DNA of 64,000 nt from Actinokineospora terrae (GTDB taxonomy: Bacteria; Actinomycetota; Actinomycetes; Mycobacteriales; Pseudonocardiaceae), in contig NZ_FOGI01000010.1 of NCBI RefSeq assembly GCF_900111175.1, positions 248,001 to 312,000 of the forward strand, read 5' to 3'. The notes under the pieces are model-generated. The model was not told the origin of the DNA and made no database searches. It was given only the letters and a program-made list of their open reading frames with translations. Below are positions 51,104-58,812 of this stretch, one piece after another. Position numbers and translations under genes: made by a program. The first letter of the stretch is position 1, and every line of letters begins with the position of its first letter.

Positions 51104-52800
51104 AGCCTGATCACCTTGCCCTCGATGGTGGCCAGCAGGTACCCGCCGCCGTACTCGTCGCTGACGTACAGCTTCAGCGCCGGGACGTGGTCGATGAGGC
51201 CGGTGTCGACGATGATGTAGCGCATCGAGGGCTTTTCGACGCCCAGTTCCTTGTTGGCCCGCTCCCACAGGGCGGGCAGCGCGTCCCAGTTGACCTTGTT
51301 CAGGTCGACCACGGCGCGGTCGGCGTCCACCCCGTCCGGTCCCTTGCGGACCGCGGTGCCGTTGCGGTACTCGAAGTCGTCGAACCCGTTCTTCACCGCC
51401 GCGGTCGGCGCGGTCGCCATCGCGTACTTGCCGTAGATGTAGAGGGAGGACACCTTGCTGCCGCCCATGACCCCGCTGAACGCGCTGACCACCTTGCGCG
51501 CGCCCGCCGTGGTGAGCAGCTCCTCGGGGCCCGCCGCGGCAGCGGTTGTGGTGGTCGTCGCCGTGGTGGTCTTCGCGGCCTGACTGGTGCGCTCGGTGAC
51601 CTTCTGCCCAGCGGTGGTGGTGATGGCCTGCGAGGACGTCTCCTCCGGCGCCGCGCCGTTGTTCGCGGGAGTGTCGTCGCTGTTCAGGACCTTGATGAGC
51701 ACCAGCGTGACGGTGAGCACGAGCGCGGCCGCCACCACACCGACGATGGCGCGGGTGCGCGCGGTCTTGCGGATCGGCTGCGACACCTTGTCGGGCAGCC
51801 GGTACGCGGGGTGCTGGTGCTGCCACGGACCTGTGGACGGTGCGGACAGGACCGGCCGGGCGGGCGTGGGCGGCCCGTGCGGCCCGGTGGGGATGGGTCG
51901 CGGGGGCGTGTGGGGTCCCGGGAGGACGGGTCGGGCCGGGGTGGGCGGCCCGAGCGGCGCCCCCTGCTCGGCCGCGGCGAGCATCCGGTCGAGGACCTCG
52001 GCGGCGGGTCGGGCGTTCGGGTCGGGGACGAGGACCGCGCTGAGCACCGGCCCGAGCGCACCCGCGCGCCGCGGCGGCGGGACCGGCTCGGTCATCACCG
52101 CGGCCAGGGTCGCCATCGTCGTCGCGCGCCGCATCGGGTGGTAGCCCTCGACGGCCACGTACAGCAGCATCGCCAACGACCACAGGTCCGACGCGGTCCT
52201 CGTCTCGTCGCCGAGCAGCCGCTCCGGGGCGATGTACTCCGGCGACCCGATCACCTCGCCGGTCGCGGTGAGCTGCCCGGAGTCGTTGAGCGCGGCGATC
52301 CCGAAGTCGGTGAGCACGGCACTGCCGTCCAGGCGCAACAGGACGTTGCCCGGCTTCACGTCCCGGTGCAGCACCCCCGCCGCGTGCGCCGCGCGCAACG
52401 CCCCGAGCACCCCGCGTCCGATGCGGGCGGCCTCGGCGGGCCCGAGCGTGCCCTCCAGCAGGCGCGCGTCCAGGGAGGTGCCCCGGACCAGCTCCATGAC
52501 GATCCACGGGTACGGCGAGTCGTCCGACTCGATGATCTGGTAGATCGAGACCACGTTCGGGTGCTGCAACCGGGCCAGCGCCCGCGACTCCCGCAGCACC
52601 CGCTCCCGCTGCTGCGCCGCCAGGGCGGGGTTGTGGTCGAACAACGCGGCGTCGGCGGGTCGCATCTCCTTGATCGCGACCTCGCGCTCCAACCCCACGT
52701 CCCTGGCGCGCCAGACCGTGCCCATACCGCCACTGCCCAGCCGCCCCAACAACTCGAACCGGCCACCCACCACGCGCCCGGTCTGCCCTCGCTCCGACAC
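51091..52800 (-). CDS. PknB-type transmembrane Ser/Thr protein kinase
   Basis: A 569-residue kinase. Residues about 10-270 are the kinase domain: Gly loop LGSGGMGTVW, VAIKE (catalytic Lys), HRDVKPGNVLL, DFGIA and SPEYIAPERL. A Pro-rich linker (270-350) leads to one membrane helix (IVGVVAAALVLTVTLVLIKVL, about 365-385) and a Thr/Ala-rich stalk. The extracellular 130-residue C-terminal domain (SAFSGVMGGSKVSSLYIYGKYAMA onward) has no PASTA repeats and probably senses a different ligand. GTG 52800 is chosen because the frame upstream lacks kinase features. Neighbours give no clear substrate. Confidence 0.85.
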   Translation of the reverse strand: MSERGQTGRVVGGRFELLGRLGSGGMGTVWRARDVGLEREVAIKEMRPADAALFDHNPALAAQQRERVLRESRALARLQHPNVVSIYQIIESDDSPYPWIVMELVRGTSLDARLLEGTLGPAEAARIGRGVLGALRAAHAAGVLHRDVKPGNVLLRLDGSAVLTDFGIAALNDSGQLTATGEVIGSPEYIAPERLLGDETRTASDLWSLAMLLYVAVEGYHPMRRATTMATLAAVMTEPVPPPRRAGALGPVLSAVLVPDPNARPAAEVLDRMLAAAEQGAPLGPPTPARPVLPGPHTPPRPIPTGPHGPPTPARPVLSAPSTGPWQHQHPAYRLPDKVSQPIRKTARTRAIVGVVAAALVLTVTLVLIKVLNSDDTPANNGAAPEETSSQAITTTAGQKVTERTSQAAKTTTATTTTTAAAAGPEELLTTAGARKVVSAFSGVMGGSKVSSLYIYGKYAMATAPTAAVKNGFDDFEYRNGTAVRKGPDGVDADRAVVDLNKVNWDALPALWERANKELGVEKPSMRYIIVDTGLIDHVPALKLYVSDEYGGGYLLATIEGKVIRLYPR

Positions 52801-53005
52801 CGCGCACACGCTAGCAACCCCACCCCGCCACCCCACCGACGCTGGCCACATTCACACAGGTGAACGCCCCGATCGCCCCGGAAAAGGTGTGCCCACCCAA
52901 CCACCCAGCGTCACCCCTGTCCGCCCCCGCTGGGCAACCGGGCCGGGTGGCGACAGGTCGGTCTCCGCCGGTCCTGAGGTGGACTCGATGGTGGCCGCGT
53001 CCCCG

Positions 53006-53839
53006 TCAGACGGCTTGGGCGCGGAATGCCGGGGCGTGTTCGTGGAGGAAGGCGTCCAGGGTGCGTGGGGGGCGGCCCAGGAGGTGGGTGATCGTGTTGT
53101 TGGGGTGTTCCGGGTGGGTGGTGGCCAGGTGCTGGATCTCCAGGACGTGGTCGACGAGCCAGGGTGGGGCGCCGGTGAGGTCGGCGCGGAGTTCGGTCGG
53201 GGTGAGGGTGACGCAGCGGGTTGGGGTGCCCGCGGCGGTGAGGCGGGCGGCGATGTCGGGGTAAGAGACGGCTTCGGGGCCGGTGAGCACGTGGGTGCCG
53301 GTGGTCTTGGTCATCAGGGCGGCGACGGCGACGTCGGCCACGTCCCGGGCGTCGACCATGTTCAGCGGGGTGTCGCCGGTGGTGGTCGGGAACCAGCCGG
53401 TGGCGCGGATGCGGGCGGCGTGGAACAGCAGGTTCTGGAAGAACGCGTACGGCCGCAGGAACGTGTGCCCGACCCCGGACGCGCGGACCGCCGCCTCCAC
53501 CCGGTGGTGCATGCGGGCGATGGCGACCGGCGAGTCGGCCGGGCCGGGTGCGGACAGCTTGACCAGGTGGTCGACGCCCGCGCGGGCGGCCTCGGCGACC
53601 ACGCCGAGTTCGATCTCCTCCTGGCGCGGGCCGTTGCCCATGGCCAGGAACACGCCGGACGCGCCTGCCAACGCGGCCCGGAGCGCACCGGGGTCGGCCG
53701 CGTCCCCGACGACCTGCTCGACGCCCGGCGGGACGGTGCCCGCGGTGCGGACGAGTGCCCGGGTCGGCACCGCGCGGGTGTGGAGGGCGTGCAGGACGGC
53801 GCGTCCGGTGGTGCCGGTGCCGCCGATGACGAGGATCAT
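53006..53839 (-). CDS. NmrA/SDR-a5-type NAD(P)-binding protein
   Basis: A 277-residue atypical short-chain dehydrogenase. The N-terminal MILVIGGTGTTGRAVLHAL is the GxxGxxG dinucleotide motif; VKLSAPGP, GHTFLRPYAFFQNLL and MVDARDVADVAVAAL match NmrA/QorB-like NAD(P)H-binding proteins. They act as redox sensors or quinone reductases. The usual YxxxK is absent. The ATG at 53839 overlaps the stop of the upstream membrane protein (ATGA), so both are co-transcribed. A LysR regulator divergent from that operon probably controls it. Confidence 0.85.
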   Translation of the reverse strand: MILVIGGTGTTGRAVLHALHTRAVPTRALVRTAGTVPPGVEQVVGDAADPGALRAALAGASGVFLAMGNGPRQEEIELGVVAEAARAGVDHLVKLSAPGPADSPVAIARMHHRVEAAVRASGVGHTFLRPYAFFQNLLFHAARIRATGWFPTTTGDTPLNMVDARDVADVAVAALMTKTTGTHVLTGPEAVSYPDIAARLTAAGTPTRCVTLTPTELRADLTGAPPWLVDHVLEIQHLATTHPEHPNNTITHLLGRPPRTLDAFLHEHAPAFRAQAV

Positions 53840-54231
53840 GAGTCCTTCTTCCGGTAGGAGGTGCGTGCGGCCGTGATCGCCCCGCCGAGCGCGGCAGACG
53901 GCACGGCGTCGAGGAACAGCGTCGACTCGGCGAGTCCGAAGTGGACCAGTGCGAGACTCGCCACGAACGCCAAGGCCGCGCACAAGGCTGCGGCGACAGG
54001 CACTCGGACCCAACGGCGTCCACCGCGCGGTCCAAAAGTGACGGCCAGCGCGGCGAGCGCGGAGGGGATGGCGATCGTGGTGACCGAGGCGGCCGCCAGC
54101 CGGTGGTCCGCCAGGGCCAGGGCGCTCGCGTAGCTCATGGCGGCGGGCATGACGTACGCCGGGATGACGTTCGCCGCGACCGTCGCGAGGGTTGTACGGG
54201 GCACTGTCGCGCTCCTGGAGGTTGTTGCCAC
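53836..54231 (-). CDS. Small integral membrane protein, LysR-linked
   Basis: A 131-residue protein with about four hydrophobic helices: VAANVIPAYVMPAAMSYASALA, AASVTTIAIPSALAALAVTFG, WVRVPVAAALCAALAFVASLALVHFG and AVPSAALGGAITAA. It resembles the small DUF6069-like family often paired with NmrA-type oxidoreductases; the family call is tentative. It is divergent from the LysR regulator (83-base gap) and coupled to the NmrA-like gene, a common LysR-controlled arrangement. Function unknown. Confidence 0.7.
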   Translation of the reverse strand: MATTSRSATVPRTTLATVAANVIPAYVMPAAMSYASALALADHRLAAASVTTIAIPSALAALAVTFGPRGGRRWVRVPVAAALCAALAFVASLALVHFGLAESTLFLDAVPSAALGGAITAARTSYRKKDS

Positions 54232-54314
54232 GCCGTCAACGCTAGGTTCGTTGTCCCAGGTGCACTAGTGGGTGAGATTCGAACGGACTGTTCCACCCAT
54301 GAGACAATGGCCGC

Positions 54315-55178
54315 ATGGAGGAACTGGGTGACGTCGCGATCTTCGTCCAGGTCGTGGCCGCGGGGAGCTTCTCCGCCGCCGCGCGGGCGCTGTGGATGCC
54401 GAAGTCGTCGGTGAGCCGCCGAGTGGCCCGGCTGGAGAACCGGCTCGGGGTGCGGCTCCTGCACCGCACCACCCGGTCACTCGCCCTCACCGACGCCGGA
54501 CGCGCCTACCACGCACGGGTGTCGGTGGCACTGTCCGAACTGGACTCGGCAGCGGGCGCCGCCGCGGACTCCGGGGAGGCGCCGCGCGGCGTGGTGCGGT
54601 TGGCCGCCCGACCGGACGTCGGCGCGGAGGTGTTGCCGGAGTTGGTGGCCGCGTTCCTGGCCCGCTATCCGGAGGTGCAGGTGGACATCACCCTGTCGCC
54701 GTCCGTGGACTTGATCGAGGGCGGATTCGACCTGGCGCTGAGAGCGGGCCCGGAAAGCCGCGGATCGACCCGCCTCCAGGACACCCGTTTCCGGCTCTTC
54801 GCGTCACCGGTCTACTTGGCACGCAAGGGAATCCCGCAGCGCCCGGCCGACCTGGAAGGTCACCTCTGCCTCCGCTTCGGCGACGCGGACCAATGGCACC
54901 TGCGCGGCCCGCGCGGAGAGATCTCCGTGGCGGTAAAGGGCCCTCTGGCAGCCGACGACCTGTCGTTCGTCCGACGATCGGCAATAGCAGGCGTGGGCAT
55001 CGCCCTCCTACCCGCCCCGGCGGTGGCCGCATCGGTCCGATCCGGGCTGCTCACACCGGTACTACCGGACCACTACGCCGAAGGTCAACCACTGCACCTG
55101 GTGGTCCCTTCAGACCGCCACCTACCGCTGCGAGTGGCTGTACTACGGGACTTCCTGCTGGCCAACTTCCCCCGGTAA
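54315..55178 (+). CDS. LysR-family transcriptional regulator
   Basis: A 287-residue LysR-type regulator. The N-terminal helix-turn-helix is AAGSFSAAARALWMPKSSVSRRVARLENRLGVRLLHRTTRSLALTDAG, and the effector domain has RGVVRLAARPDVGAEVLPELVAAFLARYPEVQVDI and LRAGPESRGSTRLQD. This matches the AaeR/DsdC-like subgroup that commonly controls a divergent oxidoreductase gene. It probably acts on the membrane protein/NmrA operon. Codons after about 54740 are more A/T-ending than before. Confidence 0.9.
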   Translation: MEELGDVAIFVQVVAAGSFSAAARALWMPKSSVSRRVARLENRLGVRLLHRTTRSLALTDAGRAYHARVSVALSELDSAAGAAADSGEAPRGVVRLAARPDVGAEVLPELVAAFLARYPEVQVDITLSPSVDLIEGGFDLALRAGPESRGSTRLQDTRFRLFASPVYLARKGIPQRPADLEGHLCLRFGDADQWHLRGPRGEISVAVKGPLAADDLSFVRRSAIAGVGIALLPAPAVAASVRSGLLTPVLPDHYAEGQPLHLVVPSDRHLPLRVAVLRDFLLANFPR

Positions 55179-55236
55179 GGGCCGCGGCAGGGGCGACCCC
55201 TTCCCGCAAGAGTGCGACCAACCGGCTCACCCCACA

Positions 55237-55253
55237 CCCCCGCTCGGCGGGGG
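55237..55253. terminator. Short hairpin between convergent LysR and ECF42 genes
   Basis: CCCCCGC at 55237-55243 pairs with GCGGGGG at 55247-55253 over a three-base loop. The stem is short, so this is a modest call. Confidence 0.45.
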
Positions 55254-55304
55254 CACCTCAGCCCCACCGCGCCATCGTGTGGACGCAGCACCCTCTCCGT
55301 GCGA

Positions 55305-56606
55305 TCAATCCTTTATGGACTCACGCCCGACCGCCGAGTCCGGCACAAGACTCTCGGATGTCGTCCGCGCCCCAGTGGAGCACTCCGCCGCCCGGCTCAG
55401 CAGCAGGGCGCGTTCGCGGGTGTTCTCGGTCAGGGTGGCGGCTCGTTCGAACTCGGCTCGGGCTTCGGTGCGGCGGGCGAGCTTGGTCAGGAGGTCGGCC
55501 CGGACGGCGGGGAGCAGGTGGTAGTGGGCGAGGGCTTTCGCGGCGACCAAGGCGTCCACCAGGGGGAGTGCGGCGGCCGGGCCCTCGGCCATGGAGACCG
55601 CGACGGCGTGGTTCAGGGCGATCACGGGGGAGGGGGCGACGCGGGACAGGGTGGTGTAGAGGGTGGCGATGCGTCCCCAGTCGGTGTCCTCGGGTGTTCG
55701 GGCGCGGGCGTGGAAGGCGGCGATCGCGGCCTGCACGGTGTACCGGCCGGTGCCCCCGCCCAGGGCGATCGCCCGGTCGAGGCAGGCAAGTCCGCGCTGG
55801 ATCAGGAGTCGGTCCCAGCGGCCGCGGTCCTGATCCAGCAGGGTGACGATCTCGCCCGCGGCGTCGGTGCGGGCGCGCAGCCGGGACGCCTGCAGCTCCA
55901 TCAGCGCCGCCAGCCCGTGCACCTCGGGCTCGTCCGGGGCGAGGGCGGCCAGGACCCGGCCCAGCCGCATCGCCTCCGCGCACAGGGCCGGGCGGACGAG
56001 GTCGGGTCCGGCGGTGGCCGAGTAACCCTCGTTGAACAGCAGGTAGACCACACCGAGGACGGACGCCAACCGGGGTGCGAGATCGGCGCCGGTCGGCACC
56101 TCGAACGGCACCCGCGCGTCGGCGAGCGTCTTCTTCGCCCGGACGATGCGCTGGGCCATCGTCGTGGTGGGGACGAGGAACGCGCGGGCGATCTCCTCGG
56201 TGCGCAGCCCGGCCAGCATCTTCAACGTCAGCGCCGCGCGGGACGGCGGGGTCAGGACCGGATGGCACGCGGTGAACATCAGCCGCAGCACGTCGTCCTC
56301 GACCTGGTCGTCGACCTCGACGTCGGCGGCGCGCTCCAGGGTGCGGCCGAGCTCGGCGACCTTCTCCGCCAGCCGGATCTCGCGCCGGACGCCGTCGACC
56401 GCCCGCCGCCGCGCGATCGTCATCAACCAGGCACCGGGTTTGTCCGGGATGCCCGTTGCCGGCCACTGCTCGAGCGCGGCGACCAGGGCGTCTTGGGCCA
56501 GGTCCTCGGCGACGCCGACATCGCGGACCACCCTGGCCAGCCCGCCGATGAGCCGGGCCGCCTCGATCCGCCAGACCGCCTCGACCGCCCGGTGGGTGGC
56601 GGGCAT
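55305..56606 (-). CDS. ECF42-type RNA polymerase sigma factor
   Basis: A 433-residue ECF42 sigma factor. Sigma region 2 is AEDLAQDALVAALEQWPATGIPDKPGAWL, region 4 is LRTEEIARAFLVPTTTMAQRIVRAKKTL, and the long C-terminal TPR-like extension includes YLLFNEGYSATAG, HGLAALMELQASR and DRGRWDRLLIQRG. This normal-length paralogue ends at residue 433, while the one at 22079 carries an extra recombinase-like domain. ATG 56606 is chosen; GTG 56624 is possible and neither has a clear Shine-Dalgarno. It lies 103 bases after the DGPF gene on the same strand; both are probably transcribed from the promoter at 57220-57246 that this factor should recognise. Confidence 0.85.
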   Translation of the reverse strand: MPATHRAVEAVWRIEAARLIGGLARVVRDVGVAEDLAQDALVAALEQWPATGIPDKPGAWLMTIARRRAVDGVRREIRLAEKVAELGRTLERAADVEVDDQVEDDVLRLMFTACHPVLTPPSRAALTLKMLAGLRTEEIARAFLVPTTTMAQRIVRAKKTLADARVPFEVPTGADLAPRLASVLGVVYLLFNEGYSATAGPDLVRPALCAEAMRLGRVLAALAPDEPEVHGLAALMELQASRLRARTDAAGEIVTLLDQDRGRWDRLLIQRGLACLDRAIALGGGTGRYTVQAAIAAFHARARTPEDTDWGRIATLYTTLSRVAPSPVIALNHAVAVSMAEGPAAALPLVDALVAAKALAHYHLLPAVRADLLTKLARRTEARAEFERAATLTENTRERALLLSRAAECSTGARTTSESLVPDSAVGRESIKD

Positions 56607-56709
56607 CGGCTCGTCGACTGGCACGCGTGGACTCAACCCGACCGGGCGAACCCGCGCAACCCGCCGCGTCCACGCCCGGGTGGGACGAGGGCGTGGCGGG
56701 TCGCGGGAG

Positions 56710-57165
56710 TCAGTCCGCGTTCTCGGCGCGCCACTTGGCCACGTTGGCCCGCCCCAGCTCACCCACGCCGTCGACGAACGCGGCCACCTCCTCGGTGGCG
56801 TTGTCACCGAAGTCCGCCGCCTCGAAGATCTGCCGGATCTCCACCTCGCCGACCCCGCCGGGGATCAGGTTCGGGCTGCGCTTGACCCACTCGACGGCCT
56901 CCTCCTTCGAGGCCACCTCCAGGATCGTGAACCCGGCGATCAACTCCTTGGTCTCGGCGAACGGCCCGTCGACCACCGTGCGGTCGTCGCCGTCGAAGAG
57001 CACCCGCGCCCCCTTCGAACTCGGGTGCAGGCCGTCGCCCGCGAGCAGCACACCGGCCTTGACCAACTCCTCGTTGTACTGGCCCATCGCCACGAGCATC
57101 TCGGTGCTCGGCAACACCCCAGCCTCGGACTCGGCCGTCGCCTTGCCCATCACCATGAACCGCAT
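56710..57165 (-). CDS. YCII/DGPF-domain protein, ECF42 partner
   Basis: A 151-residue DGPF protein: MRFMVMGKATAESEAGVLPSTEMLVAMGQYNEELVKAGVLL at the start and RTVVDGPFAETKELIAGFTILEV with the DGPF motif, plus a C-terminal extension of about 35 residues (GDNATEEVAAFVDGVGELGR) absent from the copy at 21757. ATG 57165 has GGAGGG upstream. It is the first gene of an operon with the ECF42 factor and the expected member of its regulon. Biochemical role unknown. Confidence 0.85.
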   Translation of the reverse strand: MRFMVMGKATAESEAGVLPSTEMLVAMGQYNEELVKAGVLLAGDGLHPSSKGARVLFDGDDRTVVDGPFAETKELIAGFTILEVASKEEAVEWVKRSPNLIPGGVGEVEIRQIFEAADFGDNATEEVAAFVDGVGELGRANVAKWRAENAD

Positions 57166-57219
57166 GACCACACCCTCCACGTCATCCACACCCCGGGCCG
57201 TCCGCCCGGTCCACCACAC

Positions 57220-57246
57220 GTCGAACGGGCACACCCGGTTTCGACA
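57220..57246 (-). promoter_or_regulatory. ECF42-type promoter of the DGPF/sigma operon
   Basis: On the minus strand, TGTCGA (57246-57241), a 17-base spacer and CGAC (57223-57220) lie about 55 bases before the DGPF start. This agrees with the TGTCGA/CGA-type elements that I recall for ECF42 targets, so the operon is probably autoregulated. Confidence 0.6.
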
Positions 57247-57321
57247 TCCGGGCCCAAGATTCTTTCCGAGGCCTGTTCGCAGGCGAAATGTCCGTTATGG
57301 ACGAATGGTCTCGCGGGCTCG

Positions 57322-57798
57322 TCAGTCCCGCCACTGCTGCGCGGCGGGCTTGCCCGGCAGGGGCTTGCCGATGAGGGCGAACGGGATGAAGAAGCAGACC
57401 TGGCCGATGGCGGTGGCGAGCGTGGTGAGGGCCTTGTCGTCGTAGTGGGTGGCGGCCTCGGTGTAGAGGTCGTCGGTGACCCGTTCGGTGTGGGGGCTGG
57501 GGGCGAGGACGGCTTCGACGAGGGCCAGGGCGGCTCGTTCGGGGGCGGTGAAGTGGGATGAGTCCTGCCAGGACGCGACGGCGGTGATGCGGTCTTCCGG
57601 CTCGCCCGCCGCGCGCAGGCCCGTGGTGTGCCGGACGGTCAGGTAGGTGTTGCCGACGATCTGCCCGGCGCGCAGGTGCACCAGGCTGATGGTGGTCCGG
57701 GGGATCGAGCCGTTGGCGGTGGCGGTGAACAGGGCCCCGCCGATCTGGTCCAGTTCGGGGATGAGCTTGGAGGGGTCGGGCAGACGTGACGTGTGCAT
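57322..57798 (-). CDS. Carboxymuconolactone decarboxylase/AhpD-fold protein lacking the CxxC
   Basis: A 158-residue AhpD-like helical protein. LVHLRAGQIVGNTYLTVRHTTGLRAAGEPEDRI aligns with the family's NGCxYCxxxHTxxAxxxGxxxxxI core, but both redox cysteines are replaced (by Asn and Leu). FTAPERAALALVEAVL is the usual following helix. So a peroxiredoxin-reductase or thiol role is unlikely. ATG 57798 has GGAAGG upstream. CMD-like genes are the classic neighbours and targets of ECF41 sigma factors; here the gene is divergent from one and has an ECF41-type promoter of its own. Confidence 0.8.
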   Translation of the reverse strand: MHTSRLPDPSKLIPELDQIGGALFTATANGSIPRTTISLVHLRAGQIVGNTYLTVRHTTGLRAAGEPEDRITAVASWQDSSHFTAPERAALALVEAVLAPSPHTERVTDDLYTEAATHYDDKALTTLATAIGQVCFFIPFALIGKPLPGKPAAQQWRD

Positions 57799-57834
57799 GG
57801 CTTCCTTCCCGGGTCTTGCGCTGGTCACTGCCCT

Positions 57835-57861
57835 GACGAGTCGTGGGTGGCGGATGTGACC
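57835..57861 (-). promoter_or_regulatory. ECF41-type promoter facing the CMD-like gene
   Basis: On the minus strand, GGTCACA (57861-57855), a 16-base spacer and CGTC (57838-57835) stand 37 bases before the CMD-like ATG. It differs by one base from the ECF41 consensus TGTCACA-N16-CGTC. Confidence 0.7.
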
Positions 57862-57871
57862 GTGCCTGGGG

Positions 57872-57898
57872 TGTCACATCCCGGGCATCCGGTTCGTC
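57872..57898 (+). promoter_or_regulatory. ECF41-type autoregulatory promoter
   Basis: TGTCACA (57872-57878), a 16-base spacer and CGTC (57895-57898) match the ECF41 promoter exactly. The element ends directly before an ATG at 57899, which argues that translation starts downstream, at GTG 57923. Confidence 0.75.
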
Positions 57899-57922
57899 AT
57901 GCGCACGAACGAAAGGCGACCC

Positions 57923-58768
57923 GTGGACGAACACGACTTCCTGACCCGCCGCTTCGAGGAGCACCGCGCGCACCTCAAGGCGGTGGCCCACCGGATGCTC
58001 GGCTCGCCCGCCGACGCCGACGACGCCGTCCAAGAGGCCTGGCTGCGCCTCGCCCGCACCGGGACCGAGGGCATCGACAACCTCGGCGGCTGGCTGACCA
58101 CCGTCGTCGGCCGGGTCTGCCTGGACGTGCTGCGCACCCGCAGGCAGCGCCGGGAGGACCCGCTCGACGCCCACCTGCCGGACCCGGTCGTCACCGGTCC
58201 CGAGGACGAGCTGCTGGTCGCGGACTCGGTCGGGGTGGCGCTGCTGGTGGTGCTGGAGTCGCTGGGCCCGGCCGAGCGGGTGGCTTTCGTCCTGCACGAT
58301 CTGTTCGGCGTGCCGTTCGAGCGGATCGCTCCGATCATGGACCGCACCCCGGCCGCCGCCAGGAAACTCGCCAGCCGTGCCCGCCGCCGCGTCCGAGGCG
58401 CCACCGTCCCCGACCGGGCCGCACAACGGCGTGTCGTCGACGCCTTCCTGACCGCCGCGCGCGGCGGCGACCTCACCGCCCTGATGGCCGTCCTCGACCC
58501 CGACGTCACGCTACGAGCTGACGGCGGGAAAACGCGCCCCAGCCAGGTCTTGCGCGGCGCCGACACCGTGGCGGGCCAGTTCGCGACCTTCCACCGCATG
58601 GCGACCACCACGACCAGTCGCGCCGCGCTGGTCAACGGCAACGCCGGATTGGTCAACACCACCGGCGACGACCTCGTCTCCATCATGAGCTTCACCATCG
58701 CCAGCGGGAAGATCACCCGGATCGACATCTTCCGCTTCTCCGGACTCGGCCGCTGCTCGGTCTTTTAG
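57923..58768 (+). CDS. ECF41 (SigJ-like) sigma factor with SnoaL-like C-terminal domain
   Basis: About 281 residues. Region 2 is LKAVAHRMLGSPADADDAVQEAWLRL and region 4 LGPAERVAFVLHDLFGVPFERIAPIMDRTPAAARKLASRARRRVR. The C-terminal 100 residues are SnoaL-like with VLDPDVTLRADGGKTRPS and LVNGNAGLV, the fused regulatory domain of ECF41 factors that replaces an anti-sigma factor. GTG 57923 (GAAAGG upstream) is chosen because the ECF41 promoter at 57872-57898 would put the transcript start just upstream of it. The divergent CMD-like gene carries a matching promoter, so both form a minimal ECF41 regulon. Confidence 0.9.
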   Translation: MDEHDFLTRRFEEHRAHLKAVAHRMLGSPADADDAVQEAWLRLARTGTEGIDNLGGWLTTVVGRVCLDVLRTRRQRREDPLDAHLPDPVVTGPEDELLVADSVGVALLVVLESLGPAERVAFVLHDLFGVPFERIAPIMDRTPAAARKLASRARRRVRGATVPDRAAQRRVVDAFLTAARGGDLTALMAVLDPDVTLRADGGKTRPSQVLRGADTVAGQFATFHRMATTTTSRAALVNGNAGLVNTTGDDLVSIMSFTIASGKITRIDIFRFSGLGRCSVF

Positions 58769-58812
58769 CCTGCCCTGCCAGCATCGGGTGGTCGAGGCAG
58801 TTCGGAGGGATC

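Noticed and set aside
57899-57922. ATG 57899 as start of the ECF41 gene
   Set aside because: It directly abuts the -10 element of the ECF41 promoter, so it would lie at or before the transcript start; GTG 57923 with GAAAGG upstream is better.
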